A stretch of DNA of 64,000 nucleotides from Pomphorhynchus laevis (taxonomy: Eukaryota; Acanthocephala; Palaeacanthocephala; Echinorhynchida; Pomphorhynchidae), in assembly GCA_012934845.2 (NCBI GenBank), contig WNNJ02003526.1, forward strand, positions 186,001 to 250,000, written 5' to 3'. Below are positions 54,785-64,000 of the stretch, piece by piece. The number at the start of each line of letters is the position of its first letter. Position 1 is the first letter of the stretch. The notes beneath the pieces are model-generated. The model worked only from the letters and a program-made list of their open reading frames with translations. It did not search any database and was not told the origin of the DNA. The translations under genes and the position numbers were made by a program.

Positions 54785-55370
54785 AAGACACAGTTCAAAG
54801 GCTGTTCAGTCTGATCACCAAAACATAAAACATAATTAAAAAAGTACTCTTAAAATTTTGAAATTGTAGTCAATCTGATGAGTATGCCATTTGGAGCGCT
54901 TCTTGATCGGGATGGCGTAGCCATTCCAAAAGTCTTCTTTTGAATGTAACAATACTGTATACACGTACTAAAGTTTACGGTAACATGTTCCATACACTTA
55001 CAGCACGATGCAAAACACGATATAGACATAAACACTTGTAATAATATTATGTTCTAAGATTCAAACTATGTCCACGGTGACAAGTGCGATGCTAAAAACC
55101 TACATAAGCTGAGGGGAATCCGTCATAGCATTTAGCAATCTAATACATGACTATTAAATCTATATACATCAAACGAGGCCGGATAGAACACATGCCTAAT
55201 ATTTTAAGTCTTTCTGTGTAAGAAGAATGTGAATTTGTCGCACATAATCAAGAATCTCGTCTGAGTATATTATCGAGTGAATTTATCTACTCTTTAGTAC
55301 ATGGAAACGTTGATTGAAGCTGTACTCGATGTGATGACGAACCAATACGTTGAAAAAGAATGCCAAAATC
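54785..55370 (-). mobile_element. K-family 3' fragment K4
   Basis: Minus-strand 5'-truncated copy, more decayed than K3. Readable pieces: LKILGMCSIRPRLMYIDLI (about 55150-55210), HRGHSLNL, LHRAVxVWNMLP (about 54985-55020), KRRLLEWLRHPDQ (54900-54945), and the 3' hairpin region at 54791-54817. Confidence 0.65.
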
Positions 55371-55773
55371 ACGTGCCAAAGTCACGTGTGTGATTTGCTG
55401 TACATACCGAAGTCTCATATGTTCTCATGTCCTTGCCCAGCAAAACCTCACCTGCCGATCCCCTGCCTACCCACATACTTAAATTCATATGCTCATCGAT
55501 ATCCCCTTTTCTCACAACCTTGTTTAACTCGTCCATCCGCAGTCGTATATTCATTTCACACTGGAAATCCTAAATCGTTCGTCCCCTCCGTAAGAAAAAA
55601 TCGCTCGACCCCTCCTTTCCTTCTAGATATCGCCCCATTTCACTACTCCCTACTCTTTCTAAGCTCTTAGAACGCCTCATCTTAATACAGATTAACGCTT
55701 ATCTCTCTTCATCCAATCTGTACCCTCCTTTCCAATCCGCTTTCCGCTCTAATCACTCCACAGAAATCGCCGT

Positions 55774-56643
55774 ATGAAAGTTTACACCGACTTACTCATT
55801 TCTCGAGACAAGGCTCTATATAGTGTTCACATCTCCCTTGACCTCTCCTCCGCATTCGACATTATCGACCACTCCGTCTTCCTTTCTCGCCTTCGTTATT
55901 ATTACGGCTTTTCTTCCTCCTCCGTAGCATGGTTTGCCTCATATCTTTCCGACCGTTCCTTTCACGTCTGTTCTAATTCATCATCCTTCCCTCCCATCCC
56001 TATATTTTGCGGGGTCCCACAAGGTTCTATCCTAGGTCGCCTGCTTTTCTCTCTTCTGCTTGGCGATCTCTCTCCATTTATCAAACTTTACTCCTTTAAC
56101 GTCATGCAATACGCCGATGACATCCTCATCTATGCTCATGCACCCGCACATCGCATATACGATATCAGCATTTCTACGTTTTACTGTATTTCTTCTATCT
56201 ACAAACGCCTCTCCAATCTCAATCTCGTTCTAAACCCCAACAAGTTCAAAATAATGTGGATCCTTCCCTGTAAACTAAACATATCTCATCCCACTGTATC
56301 TTTTGCCTCATCAATCATCTCCATACTACACAATCTCAATTTCTTAGGCTTCTATTTCGATGATCACCTTTCCCATAAACCCTTCGTCCGTGAGAAGGTC
56401 CGCTCGTCTAACTTAATTCTCCGTGACATCCGCCGTATCCGCCCCCTTATAAACTTCCGTTCTTGTATGTCTCTTCTTTCATCGCTTCTTTTCCCTATAA
56501 TCGATTACTGCCTCAGCCTTTTCGCCAATTCTCCAAAATCCTTCATCCTACCCCTACAACGAATAATCAACACCGCTGTTCGAGTGCTTTTTCGTCTCCG
56601 TCGCTCCGACCACACATCCACATATTTTGCCCAACTCTCCTGA
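55774..56643 (+). pseudogene. L2-like LINE RT (copy d)
   Basis: 289 open residues, the longest RT palm of this family here. VHISLDLSSAFDIIDHSVFL (motif A), FCGVPQGSILGRLLFSLLLG (B, with Arg for the usual Pro), MQYADDILIYAHAPAHRI (C), LNPNKFKIMW (D), NFLGFYFDDHLSHKPFV (E), then LFPIIDYCLSLFANSPKS and LQRIINTAVRVL. Catalytic Asp residues are intact. TGA at 56641 ends the frame in the thumb. Confidence 0.85.
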
Positions 56644-56972
56644 CCCACCATCTACATCCGCATCAAACTCCGCCCTCTTCTCGTAACTTTTCGTCTCATC
56701 GCTGTCGGCTCCCCATCGTTCATCAACCTTCCTTTCTTAGACGGCACTCGCACCACCTCGCTATTGCTTCATTTCCGTCATACCCTCTTACTTCACGTTC
56801 CTAATTACTCTAACAACTACGGTCTCCGATCCTTCCTCGTCGCCTCCTCACTCGCCTGAAATCAACTCTCTCGACGTCCGCCGCGCTTCCTCACTTATCA
56901 CATTCGAACACCTCCTCCGTTCACACCTTCTCGACACATTATTTAAATTTTTGTTTTGTTGTGGTCATGTAA

Positions 56973-56988
56973 GCGTGCGCTGGCACGC
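56973..56988 (+). promoter_or_regulatory. L2-like LINE 3' hairpin (copy d)
   Basis: GCGTGC-GCTG-GCACGC, perfect 6-bp stem, followed by ATTTGCCACGTG and the A/T tail. Confidence 0.65.
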
Positions 56989-57039
56989 ATTTGCCACGTG
57001 AAAAAATATTTTTTTTAACATTCGATACTAAGGCCTAAC

Positions 57040-57570
57040 ATGTAACGAGCTGGTATATTACTTCAGCCAAAACGCAAATGAACACACTTACCTACATTTG
57101 ATGTGAGTCCTGTTCGAACACTCCATTCGTAAATAATATTTGAATCCCGATTTTATACATTTATACTGCTTTTGGATGAAATTTAAGACCAGATCATAAG
57201 ATCATCGGCAAAATCCAAATACGGATAATGCAATTGTTTTACTAACGTATTTATGTAGATATAAAAAAGCCATGAGCCTAAAACAGTACCTTAAGGTACA
57301 CCTGACGCAACTGAACGAGGTAATGACAAGCTGGATCTCACACGAGCACGATAAGAACGTTGCGTTATAAATGTATTAAGCCAATTAACGACTATCGAAT
57401 CTACATTATAGTCTACAAGCACTTCGATTTTTATGACATATACGGTCGAATGCTCTACTGAAGTCAATAAAGACAAGATCAACTGAGAACATTGCGAAAC
57501 TACAAAACGCCATAACAGGAACGTGCTTTCTTTTCTTATATGGTCACAATGTTTGTAGGAGTTCATATCC
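57040..57570 (-). pseudogene. CR1/Jockey-like RT fragment
   Basis: Minus strand: DLVFIDFSRAFDRICHKN-like motif A out of frame, NWLNTFITQRSYRARVRSSL and VASGVP (open at 57291-57566), then LDFADDLMIW (about 57195-57225, motif C) and a motif D remnant. It is the palm only and most resembles LINE fragment H. The thumb at 58213-58893 lies on the wrong side to belong to the same copy. Confidence 0.6.
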
Positions 57571-58212
57571 TAGTTTTGTCAGTTATACTTTCTAGTCAGC
57601 GTCAATGAACTTAAATAAAGGTGATTAAATGTCCATATTTCGTGCTACGGTCTTCATATCAGTTTATAGGACTGATCTTTGGAATTATATTTGTAAACTA
57701 AATTACGTAATTATTGCGCTCTTCAATTAATGTGAGATATACCTATCTACTTGGTTCAATTCGAATTAATTTTTAATATTATTTTTAAAGGACAGCGAAC
57801 CGAAAGCTATTTGACCATATTTAGAGTCAGTCGAACTTTTTTACTTAATTAACACCAGCTATTTCATCAAATTAATTGTATATGATCAAATTCCTTATTA
57901 ATACGCCTAGATTCGTTCAAGATAAATTGCATATTATGTTGCAGTAAATCATATTGAATAAATCACATCTTCAATCTAGCTCAGAATACTATTATCTGTT
58001 CAAATAATGCTAAATTATGAAAATTTTTAACTGTATAATATACATGACTTTTTTTACAAAACAATCAGAGCATTTTAATTTGATTTAGCGATTTGCTCAA
58101 TCCAAAAACGTTATTAAAATACAATGTATATTTTATATCAATATATTCTATTAAAATACTAAATGTCTTCAATAATACAAATTAAGTTTTCTAGTTAATT
58201 ATTATTAATGTT
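57571..58212. other. non-coding, no feature seen
   Basis: AT-rich stretch between two RT fragments. No motif or repeat could be supported. Confidence 0.45.
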
Positions 58213-58893
58213 TCAACAGACATAAAAGCATGGCTTAATTGGCTGGTTCATTGCAGAAAAAAATATTATAAAAGTATCATAAATACGGAAAAGCAGCTTT
58301 CCCCATGGCATCCTCCATCGTAATTTCTTTTTGAATTCGTTGATATTGTTACTGCACACTGTTGACTCTCCAAGCATATTCCACAGAGATACAACTCGCC
58401 GATCAAATTGGACAGCTCGTGATTTTCTTATCCTTTCACGTCGCAGGGTTAAACCATGGCCTCGGAGGATATTGGATGAGCGCAAATGAAGACAATCTCG
58501 AAGTGGATGATCCAAATCATTAAGAATTTGCCAGACCATACTCATATCGATGTACCGGCGGGTCCACGTGACAGTCTCAAGTCTAAGTGCTTTTAATCGA
58601 TCAGGGTACGACAAAAATTTCAGTTGCGGTGCTAGCTTGGTAGCTCTATGAAGTACCCTCTCTGAACTAATATGTTCTTTTGAATTTTGGGGATACACAC
58701 ACGGCGCAGCATATAGAAGACGGCTCAACACATGAGCAAAGATTAGCGGACGTAGAGCAAATTGATTGATTGTAATGAAAGTGCATCGAAGTTGACCGAT
58801 TATCCCCAACGCATTTGAACAAGCATGTTCAGTATGCGTGACGGTACTCAAGTCACTGTTTATCCACACTGCTAAGTCCTTATATTTGTTCAC
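58213..58893 (-). pseudogene. CR1/Jockey-like RT thumb fragment
   Basis: 226 open residues: NKYKDLAVWINSDLSTVTHT (the xxxKDLGVxxxxxL block after the palm), ALGIIGQLRCTF, LYAAPCVYPQNSKEHISSE, RLKALRLETVTWTRRYIDM, VVSLWNMLGESTV (the usual VxxWNxLP), then KKLRWRMP. The extension after the Trp-rich end to PIKPCFYVC is probably 3' UTR read by chance. The palm is missing. Confidence 0.65.
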
Positions 58894-59071
58894 TCGTTCT
58901 ATATCATTCTTAAAGTTAAAGGAATAACCTCGTTAAAGGATTTATTGTATATTTATCTGAGCATATCGAATAAATAATTGTATTGAACTTAATTTTCCGA
59001 AAAGTAAAATAAAAATGCAATTCTTATAATTCCAAAATAGAAACAAGGAATTAATCACACTTCGAAACATA

Positions 59072-59108
59072 TGTTGCTTGACGATATGTATCATATTGTC
59101 AAGCAACA
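59072..59108. repeat. hairpin, 16-bp arms
   Basis: GTTGCTTGACGATATG and CATATTGTCAAGCAAC flank a 3-nt TAT loop with one G-T type mismatch. No ORF or element end is visible beside it. Confidence 0.8.
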
Positions 59109-60353
59109 TCACACCTAGATAAACAAATGATCACGTAGAAAACTTAAATATATGGATCTCGAATCCAAACGCCTTTAACTATTTTCGTTCTCTACCGATC
59201 AATATAATTTGCTATATTAACTGTTGAGTTGTTTATTCATCCACTATCTATCCCAGTACTAATTGATTGTTAAAGACTCCTAAAATGAGAATTATGTAGT
59301 CGTTTGTAAAACGATTCTGGATCATCCTGTAACCATACATATCTGTTTGTAGATGGTATATTTTACATAGTAATTACAAGAAACAGAAAAAATTATCTTT
59401 TATTTGATAAAAAAATTATATATTTCGAGATTTTACAATATTTTTATTCCACTATTTTTGGATATGTGGATAATCTAGAGAAAAATACCAAGTCAAAATA
59501 GATTGGCTGCACCAAAAACACAGCAATACTATTTAATGATAGATGCTGATCTCATTTTTCTAAGGTTAACGCTGGTATTTTACTTATAGTCTACTCCAGA
59601 AGGCCCAATTTACTGTGATGTAAAATCAATTACATTAGCTAACTTTGTCTATGTATGTTATACTATTTATAAATTAAAAATAATGTATTATTTTAATTCA
59701 ATAAACACTTTCCAGTACAATTAATTTAAGTATTATTTTTGATTTCTGAAAGTAACTGTTTATTTTTAAATACGGTAGAACTAAGGTGGCTACTTTTTTG
59801 GTGACTTATACCCATCAATTTTCATGATCTAAGATTTTGAACATCAATTTTAAATTCAAGCGCGGAATGCAATATTCCCTAATTCCTGAAAAATAAACTC
59901 ATTTTCAGATTTCTAATTTACACATGTGTATGGGAGGCTGCAGATAAATTTAAATGCCGTCAAATATAAGATTGAAGAAATATTAAATCTTTGTAATATC
60001 TAGTGAAATTCAAGTAAAGATTTAGTAAAATGCATGAATGACGCTTCATAATAGGATAAATATTCATTCATAACTATTCCAAAGTTCTGTTTTTACGGAG
60101 TATTAACCGTCTCAAATGCTTAAGCATTTTCGGTTGCTATATAAATTTTCGACGAAATTTAGATTTTCTAAAAATCTAAATTTAGGTTTTTAGGTTTTAA
60201 ATTTAGGTTTTGCCACCCAATTCTTTACAATCAAAGATATTTATTTTTAAGTGGATACATTTGATTTGAGAAAACAGTTAGCCGCAGCATGTCACTTTAC
60301 AGTAAAGTGATCATAATAATAATCGTTTACTGATCACAGTGTACCATCATAAT

Positions 60354-60512
60354 CTTGAACAAGATTGTACTTGAACAAGATCGTACTTGAACAAGATCGT
60401 ACTTAAACAAGATTGTACTTGAAGAAGATTGTATTTGAACAAGATTGTACTTGAAGAAGATTTACTTGAACAAGATTGTACTTGAAGAAGATTGTATTCG
60501 AACAGGATAAGC
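60354..60512. repeat. 16-bp minisatellite, about 10 units
   Basis: Unit CTTGAACAAGATTGTA with variants (GAAG for GAAC, CGTA for TGTA, one 15-bp unit). Confidence 0.9.
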
Positions 60513-61501
60513 GAACATGTTTCCTAAAGGTCAAATGGGACATGAATTCATTAAACACGATATATTACTAAAATGGCTTATATAAATAGTATTTTTGTCG
60601 TTGCTAGATTTTGATGAACTTTTAGAAAACGTTAGCACTACCATTTAATTGATCCAACAATTATTATTTTTTGACAGTCATTAAAAAGCGATTTCAGTTA
60701 ATCCAGTGTAATTAATTTGATTTCATTATCAAACTGAGAGTATGTACAGTGGATATTGCACACTCTCAGATACTACTCTAAGTGAATTTGATTCTTATAA
60801 CACCAGTTTTCTAACGGTATTTTGTAAAAATGCTATATGATCTTGCATTTTGAATTATTTTTAAATTATTTCGAACATCATCGATTGTAACAATTTCTTT
60901 GACGTTAAAGTTGATCTGTAATAGACTATTTGAAATCCCGTCCTAATATCTTCGTACATTATCGAGATTTACATTAATATTTCCATATAATGCACGTTGA
61001 ATCATTCTGATACTGTCATTTAGTTTTAAAAGGCAAACGCAAGCACTATACATTTAATAATTGCTTAGATTTTTGTCAATTCTTAAATTCAATTTCAATA
61101 TTGTTTTGAAAATATGTTTTAGACCGTAGATCCATGTGATCGTTTACTGATCACAATGCACCATCATAATCTTTTCGAGCGTGTTACACAAGGAGCCCCT
61201 AACAAATTATATGTTCAAAGAGATTACAGTCATGGAATTGAAGTTAAATTCAATGAAGACTTTCCAGTACAATTAACCGGCAAAGTATGAACCAACTTTT
61301 ATCTATTTATACATAACTATCGATATTTTAAATGATTGAGCACTTTATCTATGATGGTCATTTCCTGTGTAGAATAAATAACCTACGCTAGTCAATTCAA
61401 CTGGAACAGTGTAGAGACATAATAACTAAGAAAAACTTTATAACATTTCTTAAAAGCTTAAACATTGTTTAAATTGCTCATATCAATAGCTTGGACAATT
61501 T

Positions 61502-61640
61502 AAATTTTACATGATTAGTTTGCATGCACATTCTTAAACTATCATTGCACACGCACGTCATTAAAAGTTTAACTTGTAAATGTAATGATAATTTCATCAT
61601 TAAGTTGTTATCGCATAGCTCTGTTCATTTCACAAATTTC
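61502..61640. repeat. direct repeat of about 125 bp, copy 1
   Basis: TTTTACATGATTAGTTTGCA, CACGTCATTAAAAGTTT, ATTTCATCATTAAGTTGT and ATCGCATAGCTCTGTTCATT recur in order at 62501-62625. The copies differ by small indels (17 and 7 bp). Confidence 0.85.
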
Positions 61641-62500
61641 ACAAATTGATTTTTATTTAAAATTTCAATTTCAAATTTAACTCGATATAAATATATTTTG
61701 TATAAGATTTTACAATTATTTATCATTTATTATTTAGAGTTATTATTAAATAATAAGTTATAATAAGTTATTATTAAATTATTTGAATTTTATTTATAAT
61801 TTAAATAATTGACTCAGTTATCGTAGACTCAGTTACTTGATCTCATTAGTATTAATAACAACGAAAAACTTTTTACTTTAATTTTAAGTAAACAACATAG
61901 TTAAAATTTACTTTAACTTAAAGCTTTTGGCTTTATTTAAAAGTAAATCCATTTTCTTTAATATCTGAAATATCTTGAATTTGTGGTTATTAATTAGACT
62001 TTTTACTGTAATTCGTTGGTTGTTTTCAACTCATTTCGAACTGAAATTCTAAAAGGTCGTATCCATGACTTCTCAAGCTTTAAAACTTGACTCCTCCTTA
62101 TCTTGCGACGGAACTTATTGTTTCTTTTTACTTTATGTTATCGCCAACAGTGAGTAATGGGATGATATATTGACTCTGAACCATGACTAGATAAACACTT
62201 ATTTGTGGCGATACATAAGGAGAGTATAGTTTGGTTCATCTCCAAAGTGCTCATTGACGATTGTAGCAATCTTGTTTAGAATTACTCAGTTTTCAATTAT
62301 GTTATGCCAGTGGTTGAAACCTCCACAACATTTACTCTTCGTTTATATAACGTCTCTATATAAATCAAAATAGCTTCACTACACCTCGAATTCTACAACA
62401 CTCTGACCTTTACCTAATCTAATTGGAAAAATCCATTGTCTTTAAATCATTCAATTTTTATTTTGTCAATACACAGTTATCTTTATGAATTCTTTGGAAT

Positions 62501-62630
62501 TTTACATGATTAGTTTGCATGCACATTCTTGCACACACACGTCATTAAAAGTTTGACTTGTAAATGTTATGATAATTTCATCATTAAGTTGTAGACACTT
62601 ATCGCATAGCTCTGTTCATTTCACTACAAA
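62501..62630. repeat. direct repeat of about 125 bp, copy 2
   Basis: Second copy of 61502-61640. No coding content. About 1 kb separates the copies. Confidence 0.85.
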
Positions 62631-63215
62631 ATTAGAAATTAAAGTTAGGTCATAAATTTATAACGCAATCTAAATATAAAGGTTATGATATAAAACTTAT
62701 AAATTGTATATATTTTTTATATTATAAAATATTATATATTCAATGAAGGTAGCTACCAATTTAAAAAAGATCAAGAAATATTCTTTGAAAAGATAAAAGA
62801 ATGTACGATATATAAAGATTTATAAGGAATTCACAAAATGAGATAATTTGAGCATAGATCCATGCTTTCATAGTCAATTGATTAAATAAATATGATTATT
62901 GTCCAAAATTACGACGATAATGGAAGTAAGGCCAAGTTTATTCCGCATTTTCTAGTATTAAAAAGAATCATCTGCTTGGTCATATATAATATTTATAAAT
63001 TTTTTATTCTATTTCAAATTGTATGTTATTAAGCTTAAACGAGTGATCTATAAGTTCTTTGTCAACACAGTGGTATTGCCACATGTCGTTAAATCCACAT
63101 GTAGATCACGAAATTGTTTCGAAAATATAAGATTACTAATTTTCTAAAGTTTTTTATTGCGTAAAGCTTATTTTATCACGAAAAATCATAAATACTTTGG
63201 ATTAATTCGACCAAC

Positions 63216-63645
63216 TACACGCATTTGGTCGAATACGTGCTAATGCATTTGATATGTACAATACTTTTATGCAATACATTTATTGGTGTATGCTAGAGGG
63301 TGCTGATCCCCCAGTCCGTTTTTGTTGATGTATTCTGGATAGTGCTAATCCTTCCAGTCCGTTTAATGGAAACTATGCTCGATTTCGGTTATTGATTGTG
63401 CCAAACTTTTACTGCATTTTCATCTTGTATTTATTTGGTGCATGTTTGTTTTGTAGTAATAGAATATCTTCTTCAATACATTTATGTATTGTATGTATCG
63501 TGCAAATACATCGTATTTGGCCAAATACACACCAGGGCGACCAATATGTATTTGGCACTGCTGCTATGTTGTATCAAGGAATTGGGGTCGAAACCTGATA
63601 ACATGATAGTTCCTCTTGATGACTTTCAATTTTTATTCTAATGCA
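63216..63645 (-). ncRNA. PLE structured repeat SR6 and partial neighbour
   Basis: At 63500-63645 the module is in the opposite orientation to SR1-SR5: on the plus strand TATTTGGCACTGCTGCTATG, GGGGTCGAAACCTGATA, CATGATAG, TTCCTCTTGATGAC and TTATTCTAATGC. A fragment with TGGTCGAATACGTGCTAATG lies at 63223-63256 in + orientation. A pair of GTGCTRATCC..CCAGTCCGTTT repeats lies between them (63301, 63342). Confidence 0.5.
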
Positions 63646-63692
63646 TTATATATTATTTATAAATCATTTCATACCACAATTATCTTTAAGCC

Positions 63693-63720
63693 ACATGTGT
63701 ACTAATTTTGGTACACATGT
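63693..63720. repeat. perfect 10-bp inverted repeat
   Basis: ACATGTGTAC (63693-63702) and GTACACATGT (63711-63720), 8-nt loop. Confidence 0.85.
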
Positions 63721-63729
63721 AAGGTGTAC

Positions 63730-63762
63730 GATCTATAATCACATTGCAAGTGATTATAGATC
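63730..63762. repeat. perfect 13-bp inverted repeat
   Basis: GATCTATAATCAC (63730-63742) and GTGATTATAGATC (63750-63762), 7-nt loop, 9 bp after the previous hairpin. Confidence 0.85.
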
Positions 63763-63854
63763 ATTGCAATTGATTACTTTCTCTTTCAAAATTTCTAAAG
63801 TTTTGTGCTAAATAGTGTTATGTCCAATAAATAAATTAACCTCTAAAATTTTTC

Positions 63855-64000
63855 AACGTTGCTTCACTTAGTTAGCGTTGCTTACTTGTTCATCACTACT
63901 TACTTGTTAGTTATTAATAAAACCCTTACTTACATACTTACTTGTCCAGCGTCGCTTCACTTAGTCAGCGCAGCTTACTTTGTTTATCGCTTCTTACTTG
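63855..64000. repeat. short interspersed direct repeats at right edge
   Basis: GCTTCACTTAGTTAGCG and GCTTCACTTAGTCAGCG (about 63860 and 63955), each followed by a run of CTTACTTGTT-like strings. The array seems to continue out of the window. Confidence 0.6.

Larger units (their letters stand above)
55415..57005 (+). mobile_element. L2-like LINE, copy d
   Basis: 5'-truncated before the RT; RT (55500-56640), C-terminal region in broken frames (56640-56920), 3' UTR with the hairpin at 56973-56988 and an A/T tail. Same subfamily as copy c. Frame breaks at about 55500, 55700, 55775 and after 56643. Confidence 0.85.
58894..63200. other. AT-rich, non-coding tail of the window
   Basis: No coding motif on either strand. 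It holds the repeats listed separately, PLE 3' remnants (TTAGCTAACTTTGTCTATGTAT at about 59635, and a minus-strand AACTGAGTC block at about 61810-61835), and a near-repeat of GATCGTTTACTGATCACA (60320 and 61138). Confidence 0.5.

Noticed and set aside
63392-63641. Two overlapping open frames of 68 and 81 residues
   Set aside because: They lie over the structured repeat SR6 in AT-rich DNA and show no motif.
1-64000. Host protein-coding genes, tRNAs or rRNAs
   Set aside because: No exon series, tRNA cloverleaf or rRNA core could be recognised by eye on either strand; every motif-bearing ORF belongs to a retroelement. Small exons or divergent genes cannot be excluded without gene prediction.

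Overview
The window reads as AT-rich DNA of an invertebrate animal; the species cannot be fixed from the sequence. It is almost entirely a nested graveyard of retroelements. I could not support any single-copy host gene, tRNA or rRNA, and I saw no LTR elements, DNA-transposon ORFs, CRISPR arrays or bacterial signals. Five groups were recognised by protein motifs: (1) a Penelope-like element (PLE) family, minus strand, 0-11.4 kb; (2) an L2/CR1-like LINE family, four copies (1.8-4.3, 13.7-14.4, 24.3-28.4, 55.4-57.0 kb); (3) a LINE group with an N-terminal CXC-type cysteine cluster and a C-terminal restriction-like endonuclease, called REL here (11.8-14.9, 32.3-34.0, 34.0-37.1, 41.7-44.9 kb); (4) a two-ORF CR1-like family called K (37.1-41.7, 48.6-53.6 kb and fragments); (5) one I/Jockey/R1-like LINE with three zinc knuckles in ORF1 (19.9-23.6 kb).

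Layout: 0-11.4 kb holds rearranged PLE pieces, one interrupted by an L2-like LINE. 11.8-14.9 kb is a REL element cut in its nuclease domain by another L2-like LINE. 16.5-18.5 kb is a cluster of PLE 3'-end structured repeats without any RT. 19.9-24.3 kb is the I/Jockey-like LINE with a duplicated nuclease segment. 24.3-29.1 kb is the longest L2-like copy (ORF1 plus ORF2) with a 20-bp minisatellite against its 5' end. 29.2-32.3 kb holds two degraded LINE pieces and a 306-bp foldback element. 34-53.6 kb alternates REL (+) and K (-) elements, joined tail to tail, and includes a 671-bp tandem array of six units. 53.6-58.9 kb holds more LINE fragments. 58.9-64.0 kb is AT-rich and non-coding apart from one more structured repeat, direct repeats and perfect hairpins.

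The best leads for new biology are: the PLE-associated structured repeat (about 150 nt, nested helices plus a possible pseudoknot), at least six copies; the 306-bp foldback element with a hammerhead-ribozyme-like core in each arm; the 671-bp array built from a REL/K tail-to-tail junction; a 24-bp motif shared by the 5' ends of REL and K elements and by the foldback arms; and conserved 3'-terminal hairpins in the L2-like and K families. All family calls rest on motif reading by eye; no database search was run.
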